Positions 56,326 through 64,000 of a DNA stretch of 64,000 bases are shown here, piece by piece. A model generated the notes under the pieces. It searched no databases. It saw only the letters and a list, made by a program, of their open reading frames with translations, and was not told where the DNA came from. The position numbers and the translations under genes are program-made. Position 1 is the stretch's first letter. Each line of letters opens with the position of its first letter. Source of the DNA: Aspidapion aeneum (taxonomy: Eukaryota > Arthropoda > Insecta > Coleoptera > Brentidae); NCBI GenBank assembly GCA_963576565.1, contig OY755045.1:41806409-41870408 (forward strand), given 5' to 3'.

Positions 56326-57490
56326 TCATAATAAAGGCCAAACCTCGCATACTAACTAACTAAAACGCTAAATTGGGAATGGAAAATGTTTTACCTAAAG
56401 TTTATTATGCACGTAATTTGAAATTTTGTATTCAAAAGGTAATGTTGATAAATTGTGGTGTAGTTATTTCGATCGTGCAGGCAGGCTCCAAGAGAATTTA
56501 AAAAGGAATAAAGACTGTCAGAGGAATTAAAAAAAAAACATCTCATAGGGTGTTTTTGTTTTAACGTAACAGGTAATAAGTTAGAGCAAAAAATTTGAAA
56601 AGGCACGGTCTAGGCAACAGACCATTTTCCCCTAATTCGATCCGCTGAATCCGAATAAACTTTAAAATTTATAACCCCTCTAAATCTATTAATCTGTGCC
56701 AAAATAAAAAGTGCTAGTTATAAAATTCGGTAATAGTGCAAATATGACATTTTTTGACTATACCCCGTATGTTATTTATTAAATTGACAAGAATGACATC
56801 ATAAGTGACTTTGTCCTTAGACACCTACTAAGTCATTTTTATGGCTAATTAATTTTTTTCGGTCAAGATGTAAGAGTTATTATTATTAGAACATACACAA
56901 AAACGATCATTTAACGAACTTTGACCGTTTATATCTCAAAAACTGTACATAGAAAAACTTAACTTTACTTACATTTTTTTTTAGTTACATATCCTACTAT
57001 AACATACTAAAATTAGAGCCAATTCCACCGAGCCAAAAAATTTCCATAAGGCCTGTGTAAACGGGTGCGGTGTTCTTTGTGGAAAATCCACTTTAACTAA
57101 AGGTTTAGTTTTTTCAGCAGTAAATGTTTTGTCCAATATTTATAACAAATAAAGTAAATTGTTTATTTTTTAGGTTGAATCGCTTTTTGTTTTTTTTGCT
57201 AGTTACTATCCTTTTCCATATTTGGGCAAAATCATCTCGATTTCATAATAGCTATAATAAATTTGATTTTTAAGGGCAATTTTGTGTATATAGGGTTTGC
57301 AAGAGATTTTTTTTCGGAAATTTTTACTTGTAATCTAGTACCTATGTGTGTGCAGTAAGTACTGCACACCACTGGCAAATTACTTGTCTAATACTACGGA
57401 CGATCCAAAAGATGCTGCCATTAGGAAAATAATAAAATTTACATATTTAACATATATACATATATACATATGTTGTTGACATAAATAAAT
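56326..57490. other. Unassigned stretch
   Basis: AT-rich, no recognised gene. ACATATATACATATATACATATG near 57447 is a short low-complexity run. Confidence 0.4.
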
Positions 57491-57493
57491 TTG

Positions 57494-59668
57494 AGATTTC
57501 GACCATGGGGGGGGGGGCGACTCCCCCCGCCATCTTCAATTTAGTGTGCACAAAATGGGTTTTTTAAAATTTCTTGGTTAATGTGCGTTTAAAAAAAAGT
57601 TTTAAACAAAAGTTGAAGGCAATAAAATTGCCTATTTCCTATTTCAAGTGGTTTGGTTTTTGAGTTATGACGCCAAACATTTCGCCGCCATTTTGGATTT
57701 TGAACAATATTTTTAAGTGGCCTTTAACTTTGAAACTACTTATTTGTAAGAAAATCTGTAATAACCTAAAATAGAGACCAACTAATGGACTATAAAATGA
57801 GACAAATGAGAGTTCTCTGGGTAGTACCCGTTCTGAGATACGAACCTTGAAGTGTCAGCAGTACACCCGTTTCCTATGTATTTCCTAATATATGCAAAAT
57901 AAACCGAAATTATTCAGTTTTATGTCATTTTCTCAAAAGGTAAGCAATTTGCAGAAAGTGTGTAAACAACTTTATGGTAGAAAATTAAATTATCTTTTAA
58001 ACGATGTATCACCTAAGTGGGCAAATCCATGGTTAGCACTTAATTGGCATCCATAAGTTCGGGTTATTTTTTAAGATCACAACAAATAATTATATTTTTT
58101 TAGGTTTGTATTCAGTTTTCAAAAAAACTACGTATTTTAAGGAAAAATGATAAAATACCTTCTTAGTAGTAAATAAAATGTCCTTTTACGTTGGAATGCA
58201 ATGATAAAATAAAAATTTAATTCGAAAAATTATAAAATTCTAATTAAATTTTTATTTTATCAGTCCATGTTAAATTTGAAAGTTTGAAGGCAATTATCTC
58301 AAAAAATACTCGATGGATTTTAGAAATTTTTACACGGTTGTAAAGATATTCAAAAGAGCTTCAAAATAAGCTATCACTAGACCCACTTTCCCTATTCAAA
58401 ATATAGGGGTAAAGTATACCCCTGGAAGGGGGTTCGTGCTACAAAAATTTCAAGATAGCCAAAAAGTGTTCCCTCGCAAGCAAAATCGGCGTGTCCGAGC
58501 GTTTCTCCAAATTCGCACTTTAAATACCCAAAAAGGCCTCTGTTTTGATGTTCGTGAAAAACCGTGTATGTAGTGGGTTTTTGTGAACGGGGAACACACC
58601 CAAGAATATATGCAAGTTTAGTCAATTTTTTTCAATTCAGTTTTTGGATGCGCCTGGTTTATTAACGGTTCCCAAAATATTATAAATATACACATCGTTT
58701 GAAAGAAAATTTAATTGTCTATAACACAGAGTAAAACATTTTTCCCGGTAAGGCTTGGTTTTTATAAAAATTGGGAAAATACATGATAGCATCACTAAAC
58801 ATGCGTATATTTTCTGACTATTCCTCGTTAACGAAAACCCACTAGATACATATCGTTTTAAAGATAAATTTATTTACAACAATTAAGAGTTAAACAATAA
58901 TTTTTAGAAAGCTTAATTAATAAAAACAATAAAAAAAGTTTTTTTTATTAATTAAAAAAAAATAACTTTAATATAAGGACACCCCTGGAGTGTCATTAAT
59001 AGCTTTAACACAACTTTGTTATACGCCGTTTAAAACAGCATTTTATTTTCTTTTAAAAAGGTGTTATAACATTTTTTCCTAAAATGCTTAGTTTTTTTGA
59101 AAACTGAATAAAACCTAAAAAACAATATTTTTTTCGTGATCTTAAAAAATAACCCCAGTTTGTGGATGCCAAGTAAGTGCAAACCGTGGACTTGGCCCCT
59201 TCGATGATACAACGTTTAAAAGATAATTTAATTTTCTATAATAAAGTTGAATACACCCTTTCTGTAAAATGCTTAAATTCGGTTTATTTTGCATTTACTA
59301 TGGAAACACATAGGAACATTTCAGGGTTTATATCTCAGCAAGGGTAGTACCCAGAGGCTATTAGTTGGTCTTTATTTTATATTATTACAGATTTTCTCAA
59401 AAATAAGCAGTTTCGAAGTTAAAGGCAACTTAATAAAAAAATTGGTCAACATCCAAAATGGCGGCGAAATGTTTAGCGTCATCTCATCAAAACGTACAAT
59501 GCGTTTTTGTAGCAAATTTTATTGTCTAAAACTTTTGTCAAAAACTTTTTTTTTTAAATGTACAGACACTAACAGAACCGAAACAAGTAATTAAAAAAAA
59601 ACATTTTGTGCATACAAAATCCAAGATGGCGGGGGGAGCCCCCCTCCCCAAGGTCGAAAACCTGTTTT
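57494..59668. mobile_element. Foldback element of about 2.2 kb with long arms
   Basis: The left outer end TTTCGACCATGGGGGGG faces the right CCCCAAGGTCGAAAA. Paired blocks follow at corresponding distances: CCGCCATCTTC / AAGATGGCGGG, TTCGCCGCCATTTTGGATTT / ATCCAAAATGGCGGCGAAAT, AGAGACCAACTAATGG / CTATTAGTTGGTCTT, and GGGTAGTACCCGT / GGGTAGTACCCAG. The arms are about 650-690 bp (57494-58190, 59030-59668). The loop holds the repeat shared with 22155-22310. The frames at 58392-59594 lie in loop or arms and have no motif. Confidence 0.8.
58370..58640 (+). repeat. Dispersed repeat in the loop, related to 22155-22310
   Basis: CCCTATTCAAAATATAGGGG, GTTCGTGCTACAAAAATTTC and AGCCAAAAAGTG parallel the copy at 22 kb. 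The 22-kb copy lacks the surrounding arms. Confidence 0.55.
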
Positions 59669-60287
59669 TAGGACTCCAATGTGAACAATATATGTCAAAA
59701 TCGCGACTACGCCTTTTGTTTATTTTGACTTTAATTTAGAAAATAATAGTGTTAATTTAATCATAGATTATTAAATTTATTATAAGAGGCATTATTTTGG
59801 GAGGACATTGACCAAGTGACCTTATGGAGGAGCCACCGCTGATATTACAGCATTTAAAATGGTTAAAAATGTTTCTTTCCAAACTGCGTCAGAAAAGTCC
59901 CGCATCGTTGCAGCTGTGGAAAACTTAGAGAGAAAATATTGCGCGACAAATATCCCAATATAATAGAGATTTATTGCGCGCCATTTCGCTTTTAAAACGG
60001 ACCAGAGCAGATGTGACCCGAATTCAAGTTGAGAGAAACAAAAAAAAGAAGCAGACATTTAATAAGGTCGAAAATAATTTATTTTCTACTAGGACTATGC
60101 GATTCGTTTTTATGTAAAGCTAAGACCGCACTTAGCAGACCTGCATTGCAGCGGAACGGCACTAGCACTACCGGCATCGGAACTAGGCCGCGCACTCTTG
60201 GTGTGGGATGGTTTCCCGCTCTTAAATGTGTTTTTTGATATTTTTTGCGAATAACCCGAAAATTATCAACTTTTTTCCGGGAAAATA
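59669..60287. other. Unassigned, possibly former coding
   Basis: A less AT-rich patch at 59815-60240 with two opposite frames (59822-60058 - and 60029-60238 +). GCACTAGCACTACCGGCATC near 60160 stands out in composition. No family recognised. Confidence 0.3.
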
Positions 60288-61125
60288 TAAGCGAAGTTTA
60301 AGAAAACTTTTCCAAACTAGTTAAAACCTTTAATTTTGAAATGTATATTGGACAACTTGGCTATACTTTTATTTCAGTTATTTTTAGGGAACATCATTTT
60401 TTCGTACCAGGCTTTTTTTGGTTTTGTTATGATTTCACTCCTTTTTTAAATGAATTAAAATATGCGGAGGATGCTCAAAACGTTTGCAATGCTTTAGCTT
60501 TTACCTTTTTGGTTATCCTTTCGAAATGAATAAATTTCTATTTCCATCAATATCTGCTTAGGGAGAAAGTGGATTTGGAGTTTATTTTTAAGAACTTGTC
60601 TATAAATTCCGTCACTTTTACATAACTTAACATGTATAGGGCTGGAAAGTAAATAAAAGTTTTGTTGTTTTTTAATTTTTTCCTATAGTTTTGTCATAGT
60701 TCCTATCAGTCTGCCAAAGCTCAGCTCTCTAGCGTTTCTAGAGGTGGGCAATGTTAATTTTACATAACTTTACATGTACCTATTTCATAACTTTAAGTGT
60801 TTAGGAGAGGGTTGTGAATGAAAATGTTCAGTTTTTTTCTCCAAGGGTTTTGTCATAATTTCTATCAGTCTGCCAAATTTCAGCTTTGTAGCGTGTACAG
60901 TAGAATTTTGATGATCTGTACATGAGTGAGTGAGAAATTCGATGTTTTTTAAAACTACTTTACTGCTTTATGGAAGTCCATCAAACTTGGAGAAGTTGTT
61001 AACTCTATCAAGATCTACGACTGAGGAAAGTTTGAGTTTCGTAGGTCATTCCGAAGTAGTTTCAAGAAAAGGCAGTTTGTGCGAATTTGGCGAGGCAAAA
61101 ATGATTTGCCTTCAGTCAATGAAAT
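60288..61125 (-). mobile_element. Family H repeat, copy C (inverse)
   Basis: Reading the minus strand from 61125: the decayed 5' stem-loop (GGCAAATCATTTTTGCC), the CGAAACTCAAACTTT segment, minisatellite units (CATGTAAAGTTATG near 60775, CATGTTAAGTTATG near 60630), and one hairpin arm (60300-60430) ending AAACTAGTTTGGAAA. The frame at 60930-61130 is chance. Confidence 0.72.
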
Positions 61126-61732
61126 ATTAAAAAAATATATCATCTTTTGAAGCAGATATCCGAGAACAGCAAACACATTGCTGTCCTCGGCAGATATTGC
61201 TAAGAAAGCAGTTTTTGTTTTGAATCTATTCGATTAGCTTTGATTTGATATAATTTTTTTCTGTGTACTGAAGGGCATAAAGTTCTGGATCTAATTGGTT
61301 ATGACTGAAAATTGGTATGAAATCAGTTTTATTTTTACTGAGCTTTGGATTAGCAAGTAAAGAATTTGGAAGATCCCTATCTACTAATTTCGACAAACAT
61401 ATAAATTAAATGTTTTTCTAGCAGACAGAGTCAGAAGGGCCAATTATGAAAGGCTTTGGGAGTTTTGTTTTTATGACATTAGGCAAAAACGGAAGCTGGA
61501 TAGGTCCACAGTTTTGTTCCAATTAGAGTCGCATTAGCTAAATATAGAATCCCAAAGCTTTTGTGTTGTAATTATCTGACTTGTAGCTAGCTACGTTTAA
61601 TTATTAGAATAATTTGCATTTAATTATTATAATAATTAATTAATAATTATATTTTATAACAATATAAAATTTACTGAAAGTCATTCCAGCAGATTCTATC
61701 GCGTTAATGAGAAAATACTCATACATAATAAA
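61126..61732. other. Unassigned, one small palindrome
   Basis: GCAGATATCCGAGAACAGCA faces TGCTGTCCTCGGCAGATAT at 61151-61196. It directly adjoins the 5' end of family H copy C. Otherwise nothing. Confidence 0.4.
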
Positions 61733-61940
61733 AACATTTCATGTAAAAAAAAGTACGTGAAAATGGTGTTCCGTAAAAAGAATTGAGATAAAAGTAAAGC
61801 CAAGTTCTCTAATGCAAATTTCAAAATTAAAGGTTCTTACTAGTTTGTAAATATTTTCTAAACTTGGCTATTACGGCTGCAAATGACTCTAATCTCAATT
61901 CTTCTTTACGGAAAATACCATTTTCGCGTACTTCCTAAAT
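61733..61940 (+). mobile_element. Family H repeat, copy D (3' hairpin only)
   Basis: GTACGTGAAAATGGTGTTCC and AAGAATTGAGATAAAAGT at the left, GGAAAATACCATTTTCGCGTAC at the right, with the shared loop CTTGGCTATTACGGCTGCAA. Only the palindromic 3' part is present. Confidence 0.72.
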
Positions 61941-63053
61941 TTATGCGTTACGAATTAAAGAATGTTTCGCTACTACCCACTAGTAAAGAAAAATATGCAC
62001 AGTTAATTAATAATAACTTATCCTCCCTAGAAAAAATATGCTGATAATGTATGTATCTATTTGACAATAAGATTTGCAAATAGGGTAAAAAATTACTAAA
62101 CTCAAATGACATGGCTGTGACGTTATAAATTGGGGGGGGGGCAGAAATTTATATTGCATGGAAAAGGAGATAAAAAAACTTACCTAAACAATTTTATTTT
62201 AGCATTTTACAAACAAGCAGCTACTTGGTGTAGTTTTTAGTTTATTTGTTTATAGATAATTCACCCTTCTCTTACATGCGCAAAGTGCTTGGATTAGCAC
62301 CAGATTCAGACTTATCATGGCCCCGTAGAGCAACCTCAAAAATCTCACAGACTTTTAAACAGTCTATTAACCTACTAAGTATATGTCTATTTTTTGCCAC
62401 ATTTTCATTATGTTCGGTAATGTTTTGCCTATAGGCACTATTCAATTGGTACCTAATATCAGTCTTGCCTAGCATAGAAAATTCTATGTGGTTATTTGAA
62501 TAAGTAGCACTTACTTTGTGTCTTTAACTTTTCACTAAAGTGCTAGAGATCACACATTCCTTTTGCCACCCACGCAGGATCACTTCGTGGATTGTTCATA
62601 ATAAGACAAATAAAGCAAAAAAAGCATTTCATTTTTTACAACCGCGCAACCAGTTTTCAGCATGGTATAATTTTTTATTACTTTTTTTAAAACACACATT
62701 CAAAGTTTTAATAGCAGCCACAAATAAAGGTACGGGCTGATGGGACCTATCCCCGCCAAAAAGGCATCTTAATTGAAACCTAAATTTGGATTGTAAACTG
62801 CGCCAAATCAGACCACTCGATCCTAATTTGAGTGTGCTTTCGACTTTCGCATTGAATTTAAGAGAAGTTTTATTAAGAACTTTTCCATTTTCTAGGTAAC
62901 TACAGGTATATAAAGACATGCGTCCCTATATTAAATGATCACCAGTAAGTTTTTTATCAAGTAAAGCTAGAACTACTTTACACAGATGTTTCGAATACCC
63001 AGCCATATACTTTTACCGCCACTCCCGGTACTTTTTAAATGCGTAACCTTTTT
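61941..63053. other. Unassigned, with an exon-like frame
   Basis: A G run of 10 is at 62132. A frame at 62246-62434 follows TTGTTTATAG (possible acceptor) and reads YMRKVLGLAPDSDL, then a hydrophobic run (INLLSICLFFATFSLCSVMF) before a stop. A chemoreceptor amino-terminal exon could look like this, but the match is only impressionistic. The reverse frame at 62629-62919 is unrecognised. Confidence 0.2.
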
Positions 63054-63305
63054 GAATCTGGGAGCACAGCAGTGCCCCGCCAAGTTTGCGTAAACTGCTG
63101 GACCATCTTTTCTTGAACCATTTTAGTTCATATTTGACCTATCCAAAATTCTACTTCGGAATGAGCTACGAAACTCAAACTTTGCGCAGTCGTAGATCTT
63201 CATATAGTTAACGACTCCTTCAAGTTTCATGTACTTCTACAAAGCAGTAAAGTAGTTACGAAATTTTAAAAAACGTCGAAATTGCCACTCACTCACAAGA
63301 GTTCG
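63054..63305 (+). mobile_element. Family H repeat, copy E (5' part only)
   Basis: Starts GAATCTGGGAGCACAGCAGT with the stem-loop GGAGCACAGCAGTGCCCC, continues through ACGAAACTCAAACTTTGCGC, and stops at about 63305, before the minisatellite. This gives the cleanest 5' border of the family together with copy B. Confidence 0.75.
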
Positions 63306-63309
63306 CTCT

Positions 63310-63374
63310 ATTTTTTAAGAAAAAAATGGCTTTGGCCCCCCACCCCTCGGATTCCTTTCTGCGTACGCCACTGC
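63310..63374. mobile_element. One-ended hAT-like fragment
   Basis: Ends CTGCGTACGCCACTG at 63374 after CCCCCCACCCC; the same end as the 10.5-kb MITE. No left end found; it abuts family H copy E. Confidence 0.45.
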
Positions 63375-64000
63375 CTAAGCAGCAGTCTTCTATGATTGAA
63401 ATAAGGGAAAAGTAGATGCGGAAAACAAACAAGAACAAGCTGTTTACGAAAATCTAGTAATAAATGTGTTTAGCAAGCAACATCAAAGCAACAAACTTAA
63501 ATATAAACTGCATAATATCGATAATGGCAGATCAGCAGTTTGGCTTTATTCTGCGTTGCGTTTCAACAAGATTTTATTAAAATTAACAACATAATTTGAA
63601 TGGTTTATTGGACGCGTGGACTAAAATTATGTTTAATCGAAATCACTAAATTATAAATTACTTCAAATATTTTTATGAGGAAATAGTACAGAATAGAAAT
63701 CATTGTTATTAATTTAAAATGTGCCCCTTTATTTTTGTTAGATAATATATATAAATTTGCAATTTTATTTATTTATTTATTTATTTATTTATTTTAATCC
63801 TTACTCCATAAGATACATAAAATGCATATTGGATGTGTCAACAAGTATAAAATAGTGGCCTAATAATATCTAACTAACAGTCTAATAGAATACTTATATT
63901 ATTAGTCTCACAATTATAAAGCTATAATATTATTATTATTATTCAACACAAAAAAAAAACAAGATCACTAAAAATAATTTCACAAACTATTACATTGACA
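63375..64000. other. Unassigned, TTTA microsatellite
   Basis: AT-rich end of the window. A (TTTA)n run lies at about 63763-63795 and an ATT run at about 63929-63945. No gene. Confidence 0.5.

Noticed and set aside
1..64000. Bacterial, endosymbiont or phage-derived operon
   Set aside because: No run of long codirectional ORFs with ribosome binding sites; longest frames are LINE remnants.

Overview
The window looks like AT-rich nuclear DNA from an arthropod, most likely an insect. It has no prokaryotic gene organisation, ribosomal or transfer RNA gene, CRISPR array or intact host gene. The evidence is decayed non-LTR retrotransposons with a DDP2/craniofacial-like endonuclease and GRP-K/R-W carboxy-terminal signatures, many hAT-type miniature transposons with 8-bp target duplications, (CCTAA) and (GAACC) microsatellites, and short exon-like pieces with GT/AG borders. 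The species cannot be named from the sequence. Almost everything recognisable is a transposable element or satellite.

Layout. 0-5 kb: a repeat family (family H) with an internal 123-142 bp minisatellite, an 814-bp foldback flanked by TA, a 605-bp terminal-inverted-repeat (TIR) element holding a 110-residue ORF, and two copies of a MITE called T here. 5-8 kb: an inverted-repeat element with a hAT MITE inside it, then a decayed LINE (RNase H plus Cys/His tail) split by a second hAT MITE. 8-12 kb: a 684-bp TIR element, a 170-bp satellite and an 866-bp hAT element. 13-16 kb: duplicated LINE tails. 16.2-16.9 kb: a Foldback-type element built from two opposed arrays of a 15-bp repeat. 17-24 kb: palindromic elements, a coiled-coil exon candidate, a tRNA-headed SINE candidate and a TG microsatellite. 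25-32 kb: LINE tails, a 1.25-kb hAT element and local tandem duplications. 32-34 kb: the best copy of family H, with a hAT MITE in its hairpin loop. 36-45 kb: four LINE fragments, one of which (42384-44502) is inserted in a T MITE with a visible 10-bp target duplication. 45-57 kb: mostly unrecognised, with a T MITE, a tiny LINE tail and a 290-bp tandem array. 57.5-59.7 kb: a foldback of about 2.2 kb. 60-64 kb: three more family H pieces.

The elements form a layered insertion history: hAT into LINE, hAT into hairpin, LINE into MITE, and a TTA/TAA-type MITE into LINE. None encodes an intact transposase or reverse transcriptase, so all would depend on proteins supplied elsewhere. The most unusual features are the opposed-array Foldback element, the minisatellite-bearing family H, and the number of long palindromes (at least nine in 64 kb). 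Homologies were judged by eye from motifs and repeats within the window; no database was searched.
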